In this document: positions 26,225 through 35,091 of the stretch, piece by piece
Layout of the letters: every line of letters begins with the position of its first letter
Position numbering within the stretch: the first letter of the stretch is position 1
NCBI GenBank assembly: GCA_011525695.1
Contig: WYBX01000032.1
Coordinates: forward strand, 20,964 to 84,963
Reading direction: 5' to 3'
Origin: Verrucomicrobiia bacterium
GTDB lineage: Bacteria > Verrucomicrobiota > Verrucomicrobiia > Opitutales > Opitutaceae
Length of the DNA: 64,000 bases
Notes under the pieces: generated by a model
What the model saw: only the letters and a program-made list of their open reading frames with translations
Database searches by the model: none
Told to the model about the DNA's origin: nothing
Position numbers and translations under genes: made by a program

Positions 26225-26851
26225 ATGCAGATCATCGACATCTCCCGACCGCTATCCAACGGCGCCCCGCACTGGCCGGGCGACGTGCCAACCGCTTACC
26301 GGCTGACCACGGAGATGGCGCAGGGGGCGTCCTGCAATGCGGGGCAGATCACGCTCAGTGTGCACGCCGGTTCGCATGCGGATGCACCCTACCATTACAA
26401 CCCCCGGGGTCTGGCGATCGATCAGGTCGAACTGGAGCGGTTCATTGGCCCGGCTCGCGTCATCGATGCGCGTAGGCAGCCGGAAATCACGGTGCGCCTT
26501 TTCCACGGGCTCAGCGGGGCGGAGATTGCGGCCACGCCGCGAATCCTGTTTCGAACCGACAGCTGGGGTGATCCCAACGCATTTCCCACCACGTGGCCAC
26601 TGCCGGATCGCACCCTGCCGGGCTGGCTGGCAGAGCGGGGAGTAAAGCTCATCGGGCTCGACATACCGTCGGTGGACGAACTCACCAGCAAGGAACTGCC
26701 GATCCATCACCTGCTCGATTCGGTGGAAATCCTGATTCTCGAGTGCCTGGATCTTCGCGGGGTGGAACCGGGCGTGTACGAGCTGATTGCGCTCCCGCTG
26801 AAATTGCGCGGCGGTGATGGATCGCCGGTGCGCGCCGTGCTGCGGCGCTAG
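26225..26851 (+). CDS. kynB: Cyclase family protein, kynurenine formamidase-like
   Basis: This family hydrolyses N-formylkynurenine or related amides using metal held by a HxGxHxDxP motif. Here that motif reads HAGSHADAPYH at about residues 41-51. Other family features are the start IIDISRPLSNGAPHWPGD, FRTDSW, and IGLDIPSVDELTSKELPIHH. The 208-aa length is normal for KynB. No kynurenine-pathway neighbours (kynA, kynU) are visible, so the symbol is tentative and other cyclase-family hydrolases are possible. The ATG at 26225 directly follows the REP-like hairpin. Confidence 0.8.
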   Translation: MQIIDISRPLSNGAPHWPGDVPTAYRLTTEMAQGASCNAGQITLSVHAGSHADAPYHYNPRGLAIDQVELERFIGPARVIDARRQPEITVRLFHGLSGAEIAATPRILFRTDSWGDPNAFPTTWPLPDRTLPGWLAERGVKLIGLDIPSVDELTSKELPIHHLLDSVEILILECLDLRGVEPGVYELIALPLKLRGGDGSPVRAVLRR

Positions 26852-26884
26852 CCAGCGGCAGGGCTGTTCCGGAGCGGCGTCGCC

Positions 26885-26909
26885 TTTCCGCACTCGCAGA
26901 GTGCGGAAA
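26885..26909. repeat. Perfect 11-bp hairpin, dispersed copy 1
   Basis: TTTCCGCACTC, loop GCA, GAGTGCGGAAA. A near-identical copy lies at 31051-31074; the shared core starts at CGCACTC and runs through GAGTGCGGAAA. Here it lies 34 nt past the cyclase stop and could terminate transcription, although no T-run follows. Confidence 0.6.
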
Positions 26910-27109
26910 TCCGGTAACCAATCGGCGCCGGGCCGGTTCTCAGGGCTGCCAACGCATGACCCGCTCCTCCTGTGATTGCCGCCATCGACGATTCGCCCCT
27001 GCACCCCGGCCTGGCCGCCCGCGCCCCGCTGCTGGTCCGGAAGCCAGCATCAGGCGTACCTGAGCCATGGGATTCGGAACGGAAACCACTCGCGCCACCG
27101 GGCTCCGGC

Positions 27110-27727
27110 ATGGTTAATCCCCGCTGCGCCCCCACCGTGGATACCGACTCCCGCTCCGACCATGCCCTCATGCTCGCCGTGCGCGACGGCGAGCTGGATG
27201 CGCTGGGTGAGCTCTTCGAGCGGCACCACGGATCCCTCTACGGCTTCCTGTTCAAGCTGACCGGGCAGCGGGCGACGGCGGAGGATGTCGTGCAGACGGT
27301 TTTCCAGCGGATGCTCAAGTACCGACACACTTATCGGGACGACGGCAGCTTCACGGCATGGATGTATCATCTGGCGCGGAGGTGCGCGGCCGACCAGTTC
27401 CGCCGCGCCAATGCGGCACCGCAGGCGACGGATCCGGTGGACCTGCAGGCGCACCCGGATGATGCGCCGCATGCGGGGCTCCGGGCTGCGACCCACGACG
27501 ATCACGCACTCCTGCACACGGCGCTGGCGCGGCTGGATCGCGCTGATCGCGAGGTGCTGCTGCTGGCCCGTTTCCAGGAGCTTTCCTTTGCCGAAATCGC
27601 CACGATCCTCGAGTGCTCCGCGGGAGCGGCAAAAGTCCGCGCGCACCGCGCCCTCCGCGAGCTGCGGGGGATCTATTTCCAACTCTTGAATCCCCAGCCG
27701 GGCCTTTCGGGCCACAAGTTGCCATGA
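27110..27727 (+). CDS. ECF-type RNA polymerase sigma factor
   Basis: This sigma-70 family factor directs RNA polymerase to a small regulon under control of the anti-sigma gene that follows. The 205-aa product has region 2 (ELFERHHGSLYGFLFKLTG, then ATAEDVVQTVFQRML) and region 4 with a helix-turn-helix (FQELSFAEIATILECSAGAAKV). ATG 27110 is preferred to the more distant GTG 26972, whose extra residues lack similarity. It is followed at 64 bp by a zinc-finger anti-sigma gene and then a DUF4097 protein, a recurrent ECF module. Confidence 0.92.
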   Translation: MVNPRCAPTVDTDSRSDHALMLAVRDGELDALGELFERHHGSLYGFLFKLTGQRATAEDVVQTVFQRMLKYRHTYRDDGSFTAWMYHLARRCAADQFRRANAAPQATDPVDLQAHPDDAPHAGLRAATHDDHALLHTALARLDRADREVLLLARFQELSFAEIATILECSAGAAKVRAHRALRELRGIYFQLLNPQPGLSGHKLP

Positions 27728-27791
27728 TGCCCCTTTCGATTCGCGCCCTGCCCAAGGCCTCCCCCTTTGCCCCGCCATCCTCCCGCCGCCC

Positions 27792-28646
27792 ATGAACTGC
27801 CAACGCGCCAGCCAGGACTTTGCTGAATTGCTGGATTCCCGGACTCCCGCCACCGCGCACCTTGAAACCCGCGCCCACCTGGCCAGCTGCCCGGATTGCC
27901 AGCGGGAATTTGCGGCCCTCAGCCGGACACTCGAGGCGCTCGACACGCTCCCGAACAACCCTCCCTCGGGCCGGATGCGCCAGAATTTCTACGCGATGCT
28001 CGAGGAGGAGAAGCACTCGGCCATGAGCGCCGTCGCCGCGAGCCGGCGCAAGGCGGACGCCGCGCGCTTCGGCGGCTGGCGCTGGCTGCTGGCTCCGCTG
28101 GCCGGGTGTGCGCTGCTGGCCGTGGGTTTCGTGGCGGGGCAGAAGGCCGCGCCCACCCAGCAGGCGCCGGATTCCCTGGCCGTGAATGGTGGTTCGAAGG
28201 AGAACGCAATGATGCGCCAGGAGCTCCAGGAATTGCGCGAACAGGTTTCGAAGATGGGCACGCTGGTCGGTTATTCGCTCCTGCAGCAGCAACAGCAACC
28301 GGCCAATGAACGGCTCCGCGGAGTCCTGACATCCTCCGCACTGGAGGATCCCAACGAGGCGGTGATCAACGAACTGATCAGCGCCCTGGCCTTTGACACG
28401 AGCCCGAACGTGCGGCTGCGGGCGCTGGAAGGACTCTATCCGCATGCGGACAAGGAACTGGTTCGTGCCGGGGTCCTCGCCTCGCTGCCGCGCGAGCAGA
28501 ACCCGCTCGTCCAGGTGTCGATGATCGATTTCCTGGCCGCGGCCCGCGACGCGGAGGCCCGGCCGACGCTCGAGAAAATCTCCGCCACCGAGGCGGTCGA
28601 CCAGAACGTGCGCGATGCCGCCCGGCGGGCGCTGACGCACCTCTGA
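27792..28646 (+). CDS. Anti-sigma factor with zinc-finger and HEAT-like domain
   Basis: The N-terminal 60 residues form an anti-sigma zinc finger (H28-x3-C32-x2-C35 in THLASCPDC-type context, ETRAHLASCPDCQ). A single transmembrane helix (WLLAPLAGCALLAVGFVAGQ, about 95-114) crosses the membrane, followed by a coiled-coil-like stretch rich in Gln and a C-terminal helical-repeat region (VRLRALEGL, LVQVSMIDFLAAARD) similar to HEAT repeats. It would hold the upstream sigma factor at the membrane; the repeats may receive the signal. The 284 aa and context fit a classical sigma/anti-sigma pair. Confidence 0.85.
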   Translation: MNCQRASQDFAELLDSRTPATAHLETRAHLASCPDCQREFAALSRTLEALDTLPNNPPSGRMRQNFYAMLEEEKHSAMSAVAASRRKADAARFGGWRWLLAPLAGCALLAVGFVAGQKAAPTQQAPDSLAVNGGSKENAMMRQELQELREQVSKMGTLVGYSLLQQQQQPANERLRGVLTSSALEDPNEAVINELISALAFDTSPNVRLRALEGLYPHADKELVRAGVLASLPREQNPLVQVSMIDFLAAARDAEARPTLEKISATEAVDQNVRDAARRALTHL

Positions 28647-28772
28647 GGCATCCGGCCGCGCCGGAATCTTTTCACACGAATCACCACGAACATCCCAACG
28701 CCATCTCTTGCAGGTATCTGAATGCCGGAGACTGGCACGCTTAATCCCGAATCGCATTCGACGACTGCTCTC

Positions 28773-29801
28773 ATGAAAACTCCTTCCTTCTCCCAGTCCA
28801 CGTGCATCGCCACGGGACTGGCGTTCATCCTGGCGGCGGCGGCCCACGGGGCTGACGCCACGACCAGCACAATCCGGTTCTCCGATCCCGCCAAGCCCGG
28901 CACGCTGAAGGTGCAGGTGGCGCGGGGAGACCTGCGCATCACCGGTGCCGATCGGCCGGAAATTTCCGTGCGTTCCGAAACCCAGGAGGTCAGGCAGACC
29001 CCGCGCAAGGACGGGTTGCGCGTGCTTTCCGCGGCAGCCGGCTTCTCGCTCAGCGAGAAGGATAATGTCGTGACCCTGGACAGCGTGAGCGACGGCTGGT
29101 TTGGCAACAGCGCGGATTTCGACGTGACGGTTCCGCGCAACACGCACGTGATCGTGCAGAACTCGTGGGGCGGTGACATCACCTGTTCCGATCTCGCCGG
29201 TGACATCGAGATCAATTCGATGCATGGGGAGGTGCAACTCGAGGGGCATGCGGGCGGCGCGATTGTGGCGACGATGAACGGCGAGATTCACGCCGCGATC
29301 AAGGAACTGCAGGAGAGCCGGCCGCTCTCGTTCACCTCGATGAACGGCGAGGTGCTGGTCCGGTTGCCGGCTGACGCCAAGGCCAATGTACGGCTTCGCA
29401 CGCACAACGGATCCATCCTGACCGACTTCGAGGAAGACGTGCTGTCGACCAAGACCGAGTCCACCGGCACGAGTGTGTCGCGGCACGTGATGTCGCATTC
29501 AGGTTCCATCCCGCCTGAGGCGCGGGAGGCGATTCGGGAGGCCGTTCGCGCCGGGGCGGAAATCGCGCGGGAAGTCGCCGCGGTGGCCAAGGAAGCCGCG
29601 CAGGCGGCGCGGGAGGGGGCGGAGACCGGTCGTGATGGGGTAGCCGTCGCGCCGCCGGCGCCACGGGCGCCGCGGGCCCCCACCCCGCCGATTCCACCGA
29701 TGACAGGCGGAAAGCTCGTCACGGGCGTGCTGAATGGCGGCGGCCCGGAGGTCAATGTGGCCACGATGAACGGCGACGTGACGCTCCGGCGGCTGGAGTA
29801 G
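28773..29801 (+). CDS. DUF4097-type secreted beta-helix protein
   Basis: The 342-aa product has a signal peptide (MKTPSFSQSTCIATGLAFILAAAAHGAD). A DUF4097-type repeated strand region follows, in which short units such as GDLRITGADRPEISV, GEVQLEGHAGG, NGEIHAAIK and NGEVLVRLPA stack into a beta-helix. The segment at about 240-320 is Ala/Glu-rich and helical, followed by a proline-rich stretch. Many DUF4097 genes are targets of the ECF/anti-sigma pair encoded directly upstream. ATG 28722 is in frame but would place the signal peptide internally. A strong terminator follows the gene. Confidence 0.82.
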   Translation: MKTPSFSQSTCIATGLAFILAAAAHGADATTSTIRFSDPAKPGTLKVQVARGDLRITGADRPEISVRSETQEVRQTPRKDGLRVLSAAAGFSLSEKDNVVTLDSVSDGWFGNSADFDVTVPRNTHVIVQNSWGGDITCSDLAGDIEINSMHGEVQLEGHAGGAIVATMNGEIHAAIKELQESRPLSFTSMNGEVLVRLPADAKANVRLRTHNGSILTDFEEDVLSTKTESTGTSVSRHVMSHSGSIPPEAREAIREAVRAGAEIAREVAAVAKEAAQAAREGAETGRDGVAVAPPAPRAPRAPTPPIPPMTGGKLVTGVLNGGGPEVNVATMNGDVTLRRLE

Positions 29802-29843
29802 ACCAGGCCAGTTGCGGCGGCATGCGGCGCGACGGTGCAGGCA

Positions 29844-29868
29844 GCCCGCTGGTTCTCAGCGGGCTTTT
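29844..29868 (+). terminator. Rho-independent terminator after the ECF/DUF4097 operon
   Basis: GCCCGCTG (29844-29851), loop GTTCT, CAGCGGGC (29857-29864), then TTTT. It is a perfect 8-bp GC-rich stem with a T-run, 43 nt past the DUF4097 stop. It rules out the earlier GTG (29835) as a start for the next gene. Confidence 0.85.
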
Positions 29869-29891
29869 CATTTATCGGCCGACGTGCTCTC

Positions 29892-30968
29892 GTGCAGCCG
29901 TTGTCATCCTCCCCGGACATCGGCTACGACGATCCCGCCAGCCCGCCGCGGCTTTGCCAGAACTGTCATGCGCCGCTGCGCGGACCCTACTGTGCGCGGT
30001 GCGGGCAGCACGATGTGGATTACCACCGCTCGTTTCATCACCTCATCCACGATCTGCTGGAGAACCTGCTCCATTTTGAGGGGAAGCTTTTTGCGAGTGT
30101 TGCCTGGCTGTTGGCCAGCCCCGGACGGCTGACACAGGAATTCAACGCCGGGCGCCGCGCCAGCCAGTTGAACCCAGTCAGGTTCTACCTGTTTGTCAGC
30201 GTCCTCTTCTTTCTCGGCGTGCATTGGCTGAACCACGGCCACCTGCTGCCTTACGAGGCGGTGACGATCGATCCGATTGGGGCGGAGTTGGCCAGGAATC
30301 CGGCTGCGCTGCAGCAGATCCGCGACGGGCTGGCACCGAAGCAACTCGAGCGGCTCGCTGAACTGGTCCGGGAGGAGTCCGAGCGGAGCGGAGGAGGGCT
30401 CGATGAACGTGCGGTCCGGGAGTTGATCGCCCGGGTAAGGGCGGAGCTGCCTTTGTCGGCCCTTTCCGATGCGCCGCCGCCGAATCGGATGCAGATTAGC
30501 GTGGACCCTGCCGGTGGGGGGATTGATCGGAAGTTTCAGTCCGGCGAGGTGACGATTTCGGAGTTTCTCGGCGAGCTGGAAAGCCGGGTGCCGACCCTGC
30601 TCTTTCTCGGGATGCCGGTGTTTGCGCTCCTGCTGAAAGTCGTCTTCCGGCGGAGTGGCCGATTTTACATCGAGCATCTCATCTTCTCGGTCCATCTCCA
30701 CACCTGGGTGTTCCTCGTCTTCATGGTGAGCACCGGGTACCTGAATCTGCTGGGCTTCGGGCCCGGATGGCTGGTGGCAGCCTTTAAATGGGCGCTGGCG
30801 GGTTGGATGGGGTGGTATCTGCTTTCGGCTTTTCGGGTGGTTTACGGCCAGACTTGGCCAAAGGCAGCATTGAAACTGGGCCTGACGGGAGCCGGATACT
30901 CGGCCGCGCTGCTTTTGATGACGGGAGCCACGGTTTTTTGGACGTTGATGAAACTCACGTCGGAATAG
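29892..30968 (+). CDS. DUF3667 domain-containing membrane protein
   Basis: The 358-aa product starts at GTG 29892, chosen because an earlier in-frame GTG lies inside the terminator of the preceding operon. It has the N-terminal zinc-ribbon-like motif CQNCHAPLRGPYCARCGQ, a conserved segment HHLIHDLLENLLHFEGKLF, a first membrane span (YLFVSVLFFLGVHWL), a charged middle domain, and three to four membrane helices at the C-terminus. DUF3667 proteins have no assigned function. Confidence 0.85.
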   Translation: MQPLSSSPDIGYDDPASPPRLCQNCHAPLRGPYCARCGQHDVDYHRSFHHLIHDLLENLLHFEGKLFASVAWLLASPGRLTQEFNAGRRASQLNPVRFYLFVSVLFFLGVHWLNHGHLLPYEAVTIDPIGAELARNPAALQQIRDGLAPKQLERLAELVREESERSGGGLDERAVRELIARVRAELPLSALSDAPPPNRMQISVDPAGGGIDRKFQSGEVTISEFLGELESRVPTLLFLGMPVFALLLKVVFRRSGRFYIEHLIFSVHLHTWVFLVFMVSTGYLNLLGFGPGWLVAAFKWALAGWMGWYLLSAFRVVYGQTWPKAALKLGLTGAGYSAALLLMTGATVFWTLMKLTSE

Positions 30969-30971
30969 CCT

Positions 30972-31003
30972 GCATCCATCACACCCAGAGGTGTGACGGA
31001 TGC
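30972..31003. terminator. Hairpin after the DUF3667 gene
   Basis: GCATCC, mismatch A, TCACACC, loop CAGA, GGTGTGA, mismatch C, GGATGC: thirteen pairs with one internal mismatch, four bases past the stop codon. No T-run follows. It overlaps the 15-mer TAGCCTGCATCCATC (30966-30980) that recurs at 63716-63730. Confidence 0.55.
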
Positions 31004-31050
31004 ACCCTGTCGGGCCGACGTGGTCGGGGCTAACCATGACGAAGTCGCAT

Positions 31051-31074
31051 TTTCGCACTCGCAGAGTGCGGAAA
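31051..31074. repeat. Dispersed hairpin, copy 2
   Basis: TTTCGCACTC, loop GCA, GAGTGCGGAAA. It differs from the copy at 26885-26909 by one missing C that leaves a bulged G. It lies in the 228-bp gap before the desaturase gene, in which I see no other gene. Confidence 0.55.
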
Positions 31075-31196
31075 GCGGATGAGCAACTTTGAAAAAGTGT
31101 GATGCATCCGGGCTCGTTCATCATTGCCAGGGAGGGCTCATTTGGGAGCCTGATGCGGCAGATAAGTGAAACCGCGGCTTGCACGAGGGCGGCCGG

Positions 31197-32423
31197 ATGG
31201 TTCGCTCCCTCTTGCCCATGACCTCTGTGCCCACCCACCCACCTGCCCGCAGGCTTCGCCGTTTGCTTACGGCGATTGGCCAATGGTTTGATTCGGATTA
31301 CACGCCAGACGGTGCGGACAGGATGCGCGCCGAGGAGGATCGGGTGGATTGGATGCGGTGTATCCCATTCATAATACTTCACCTCGGTTGTTTTGCTGTG
31401 ATTTGGGTGGGAGCGAGTGCCTTTGCCGTTTGGGCCGCGGTTTTCCTGTATGTCGTCCGGATGTTTGCGGTGACGGGGATTTACCACCGTTACTTTTCGC
31501 ACAAGACCTACAGCACCTCGCGTTTGGGGCAGTTTTTTCTCGCGCTCTGGGGGGCCACGACCGTGCAGCGTGGGGCACTCTGGTGGGCGTATCATCACCG
31601 GCATCATCATCAGCACAGCGATGAGCCTGAGGATGCCCATTCGCCCCACGTCCACGGGTTTTGGTGGTCGCACATCGGCTGGATCACCAGCCGGCGGAAT
31701 TTTCCGACGGATTATTCCAAGGTGAAGGACCTGGCGAAGTTCCCTGAGCTGGTGTGGTTGAACCGGTTCGACACGGTGGTCCCCTTCGTGTTTGCGGTGG
31801 GCATGTGGTGTTTTGGCTGGGCTTTGGAAGTCCATGCGCCGGGCTTGGGCACCAATGGGTGGCAGATGCTGGTCTGGGGATTCTTTATCAGCACGACAGC
31901 GCTCTTCCACGGGACTTCTTGCATTAATTCGATGGCGCATCTGATGGGGAAGCGCCGTTTCAACACGTCGGACGATTCCCGCAACAGCTTCATCCTGGCG
32001 ATCATCTGCCTGGGAGAGGGCTGGCACAACAACCACCATCGCTACATGTCGTCGACCCGGAACGGCTTCTATTGGTGGGAGATCGATCCGACCTATTACG
32101 GTTTGAAGCTCCTCTCGTGGACCGGGCTGATCTGGGGGCTCAAGCCGGTGCCGCAGTCGATCATGGAGGAGGCGGAACGGGCTGACCATCACGCGAGCAT
32201 AGCCGCAGCCCAAAAGGCTGCACTGGTGCACCCGGAGGTTTCTTCTTTGAAGAAGGTCGTCCCGGCGGCTGCGGCCATTGCGGTGGCTACCGCATCAGCC
32301 GCCCAGACGACGGTCCCGCGGAAGGCGGAGGGCCCGGCGATTCACAGGGACGTCACGGAGCTTTCCCACGACAACCAAGGGCGGACTGCCGCGCAAGGCG
32401 GGGCCGTCGCGGACCAGGGTTGA
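31197..32423 (+). CDS. Acyl-CoA/fatty acid desaturase (delta-9 type)
   Basis: This is a membrane-bound di-iron desaturase that introduces a double bond into acyl chains. It shows the three histidine boxes of the family: HRYFSH, HRHHHQH and EGWHNNHH. Paired hydrophobic segments flank them. The 408-aa product has an unusual Ala/Lys-rich C-terminal tail of about 75 residues after the catalytic domain. Starts at 31179 and 31218 are equally possible; 31197 is a compromise. It is not near other lipid genes; the electron donor is not encoded here. Confidence 0.9.
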   Translation: MVRSLLPMTSVPTHPPARRLRRLLTAIGQWFDSDYTPDGADRMRAEEDRVDWMRCIPFIILHLGCFAVIWVGASAFAVWAAVFLYVVRMFAVTGIYHRYFSHKTYSTSRLGQFFLALWGATTVQRGALWWAYHHRHHHQHSDEPEDAHSPHVHGFWWSHIGWITSRRNFPTDYSKVKDLAKFPELVWLNRFDTVVPFVFAVGMWCFGWALEVHAPGLGTNGWQMLVWGFFISTTALFHGTSCINSMAHLMGKRRFNTSDDSRNSFILAIICLGEGWHNNHHRYMSSTRNGFYWWEIDPTYYGLKLLSWTGLIWGLKPVPQSIMEEAERADHHASIAAAQKAALVHPEVSSLKKVVPAAAAIAVATASAAQTTVPRKAEGPAIHRDVTELSHDNQGRTAAQGGAVADQG

Positions 32424-32472
32424 GAGTGCGCGGGGCGGAATGCGCGCTGTCGCCGGCAGGCAGGATTCCGGG

Positions 32473-32643
32473 TTAATCGCGCTGCTTCAAGCGGGCCTGC
32501 AGCTTCCGGATTTCCGGGCTGATTGCCCCGCAGTCGGAACCGCAGCCGGGGTTCCTGCGCTTCCGAAGCGCGCGCACGATCAGGTACGACGCGGCGAGCG
32601 CGACGACGATGAGGGCGGCAATCGTTTGGAACTCCGGAGTCAT
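32473..32643 (-). CDS. FeoB-associated Cys-rich membrane protein
   Basis: The 56-aa product has one N-terminal membrane helix (TIAALIVVALAASYLIVRAL), a basic patch and the short motif CGSDCG, the pattern of the FeoB-associated cysteine-rich family. Its ATG starts two bases after the feoB stop (TGA-GC-ATG), so it is translationally coupled. In other bacteria such proteins, like FeoC, accompany FeoB, but their biochemical role is not established. Confidence 0.85.
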   Translation of the reverse strand: MTPEFQTIAALIVVALAASYLIVRALRKRRNPGCGSDCGAISPEIRKLQARLKQRD

Positions 32644-32645
32644 GC

Positions 32646-34781
32646 TCAATAGCCCAGCGCACGGCCGGTCTGGTAGACAATGAAGCTGAGAATCCAGGCA
32701 GTGCCAGTCATGTAGGCCAGTTGGAACATCGGCCAGCGCCAGGAATTCGTCTCCCGTTTCACGACCGCGATGGTGCTGATGCACTGCATCGCGAAGACAT
32801 AAAAGACCATGAGCGTGAAGCAGACCAGCGGCGTGAAAAGTGGGGCGCCATCCGGCCACCGGGCTTCCAAGAGGGCTTGTCGGAGTGGCGTGGTGTCCTC
32901 GCCGTCCCCTTCAACGTTGAAGACCACCCCCATGGTTGAGACGAATACTTCGCGGGCGGCGAAGGAGCTGATGAGCCCGATGCCGATTTGCCAGTCGAAC
33001 CCGAGCGGCTTGATGGCGGGTTCGAGCGCATGGCCGGCCATGCCGGCGAAACTCTGGGCGAGTTGCTGCTGTTCATTCATGCCGTCCGGCGCCTTCGGAT
33101 AAGCTGAAAGGAACCAGAGGACGATGCTGATGCCGAGGATGACGGTACCGGCGCGGCGGAGAAAGATCCAGGCGCGTTCCAGCATATGAAGCACGACATC
33201 CTTGATGCCCGGCAGCCGGTAGGGCGGCAGCTCCATGATCATCACGGGTGGCGCGCCTTTCAGCAGCGTGCGTTTGAAGAGCCAGGCAAACCCGAACGCG
33301 CCTAACGTGCCGAGTGCATACATCAGCAGCATGATTCCGACCTTCGTCATGATCGGAACACGATCACCGGGAACCAGCGCGGCGATCATCAGGAGATAGA
33401 CCGGCAGCCGCGCGGAGCAGCTCATCAACGGCGCGACCAGGATGGTCACGAGCCGGTCCTTGTGATCCTCGATGGTGCGGGTTGCCATGATTCCGGGGAT
33501 GGCGCAAGCGTACGAGCTGAGCAGCGGGATGAAGGATTTCCCATTGAGTCCCACGCGGCTCATGAGCCGGTCCATGATGAATGCCGCTCGGGCCATGTAG
33601 CCGGTGCTTTCCAGCAGGCCGATGAAGAAGAACAGGATGAGAATCTGCGGCAGAAAGATGATCACGCCGCCCACGCCTGCGATGGCTCCATCGGTAATCA
33701 GGTCGCGGAGATCGCCCGCAGCCATCCGCGCCTTCACCCAGTCCGCGAGCGCGGCCATCTGCCCATCGATGAAATTCATCGGATACTCCGCTAGGGTGAA
33801 GATGCTGAAGAAGAGCAACGTCATGATCGCCCCCAGGGTCAGCCAGCCCCAGACGGGATGGGTGGCGTAGGCGTCGATTTTGTCCGACGTGCTCGGCCCG
33901 ACCGTTCCGCGCCGAAGGGCCACATCATGGGCAATCCGGCCAATCACGTCGTAGCGCGAGTTCACCAGCGTGCCGGCCCAGTCGGTGCCATCGGCTTCCC
34001 AGCGCTCCTGCCAGCCGCGGAGGATTTCATGCGTCTGGTTGCTCAGGGGCGTGGAGCCCGCGACGCGCAGGGAATCCTGATCGGTGAGGAGCAGCAGGGC
34101 CTCCGCCCGCGCAATCAGCGGCGGTTTGCGATCGTTCGCAATCAGCGATGCCTGCAGCTCCGCCACGGCTGGAGCGATCGGCGCCGGGATATCCCAAGCA
34201 TGCCGGGAGAGCGGCAAATCGGTCCGGCTCATCGCCACCTTCAACTCGATCACGCCGCGACCGTTGACGGCCTCGCAGGCGATGACGGGGATGCCGAGCT
34301 CATGCTCGAGTCGCGCAACCCGGATATCGAGCCCGGCCGCGGCGGCGAGGTCCATCATGTTGAGCACGACGATGACGGGCCGGCCGAGGTCGAGGATCTG
34401 GTGAAGAAGGTAGAGATTTCGCTCGAGATTGGTGGCATCGACAATGCACAGGATCCGATCGGGCATCTGCGTGTCGGCGCGGCGACCCAGGAGCACATCT
34501 CGGGTTACGGCCTCATCGGGTGAACGGGCCGCCAGCGAATAGGCGCCCGGGAGGTCAATCACCGTCATTTGCTGCCCGTGCTGGGAGTACGCGGTGCCGA
34601 CGCGTTTCTCGACGGTGACGCCGGGATAATTGCCCACCTTCTGCTTCATGCCGGTGAGCGCGTTGAACAACGTGCTCTTGCCGCAGTTTGGGTTGCCGAC
34701 GAGAGCGTAAATCGGCTGGCGGGTATTGCCGGGGGACGCGGGAATCGCGGTGCGGCTGATGTGAGGGGCGACGGAACTCAT
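32646..34781 (-). CDS. feoB: Ferrous iron transport protein B
   Basis: This is the main Fe(II) permease of the cytoplasmic membrane. The 711-aa product has an N-terminal G-protein domain (G1 GNPNCGKST at 29-37, G3 DLPGAYSL, G4 NMMD), the helical spacer, and two Gate regions in the C-terminal membrane part (SYACAIPGIMATRTI and PLMSCSARLPVYLLMI). The length is normal. It lies downstream of two FeoA genes and upstream of the small Cys-rich gene, all on the minus strand, forming a complete feo operon. Confidence 0.97.
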   Translation of the reverse strand: MSSVAPHISRTAIPASPGNTRQPIYALVGNPNCGKSTLFNALTGMKQKVGNYPGVTVEKRVGTAYSQHGQQMTVIDLPGAYSLAARSPDEAVTRDVLLGRRADTQMPDRILCIVDATNLERNLYLLHQILDLGRPVIVVLNMMDLAAAAGLDIRVARLEHELGIPVIACEAVNGRGVIELKVAMSRTDLPLSRHAWDIPAPIAPAVAELQASLIANDRKPPLIARAEALLLLTDQDSLRVAGSTPLSNQTHEILRGWQERWEADGTDWAGTLVNSRYDVIGRIAHDVALRRGTVGPSTSDKIDAYATHPVWGWLTLGAIMTLLFFSIFTLAEYPMNFIDGQMAALADWVKARMAAGDLRDLITDGAIAGVGGVIIFLPQILILFFFIGLLESTGYMARAAFIMDRLMSRVGLNGKSFIPLLSSYACAIPGIMATRTIEDHKDRLVTILVAPLMSCSARLPVYLLMIAALVPGDRVPIMTKVGIMLLMYALGTLGAFGFAWLFKRTLLKGAPPVMIMELPPYRLPGIKDVVLHMLERAWIFLRRAGTVILGISIVLWFLSAYPKAPDGMNEQQQLAQSFAGMAGHALEPAIKPLGFDWQIGIGLISSFAAREVFVSTMGVVFNVEGDGEDTTPLRQALLEARWPDGAPLFTPLVCFTLMVFYVFAMQCISTIAVVKRETNSWRWPMFQLAYMTGTAWILSFIVYQTGRALGY

Positions 34782-34843
34782 GGGAACGATTGGGAGCGAG
34801 GCGGCAGGCCGTTGGCGTCGGCCTTCCCCTGCCCTGCCAGTCG

Positions 34844-35074
34844 CTACGTTGCCAGTCTTTCCACCACCACATGCTCCGCCTCGGATTTGCGAAGCGTAAG
34901 GTGGTACCCGCGCAGCTTGATCTCGAGAGGATCGCCGAGCGGTGCGGTGCGAATGAGGGTCACCTGGGTGCCTGCGATCAGGCCCATTTCGCGGAGGCGA
35001 AGGAAGGCGGAACCGGATTTGGGAAATTCCCGGATGATGGCCGATGCGCCGGCGGGCAGTTCAGACAACTTCAT
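34844..35074 (-). CDS. feoA: Ferrous iron transport protein A
   Basis: FeoA is a small SH3-like cytoplasmic protein that interacts with FeoB. The 76-aa product shows the family pattern LSELPAGASAIIREF, LRLREMGLIAGTQVTL, GDPLEIKLRGYHLTLRKSEA. It is the closer of two FeoA genes to feoB, with 62 bp between. Confidence 0.92.
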   Translation of the reverse strand: MKLSELPAGASAIIREFPKSGSAFLRLREMGLIAGTQVTLIRTAPLGDPLEIKLRGYHLTLRKSEAEHVVVERLAT

Positions 35075-35091
35075 GATCGGTGCCTCGGGTG

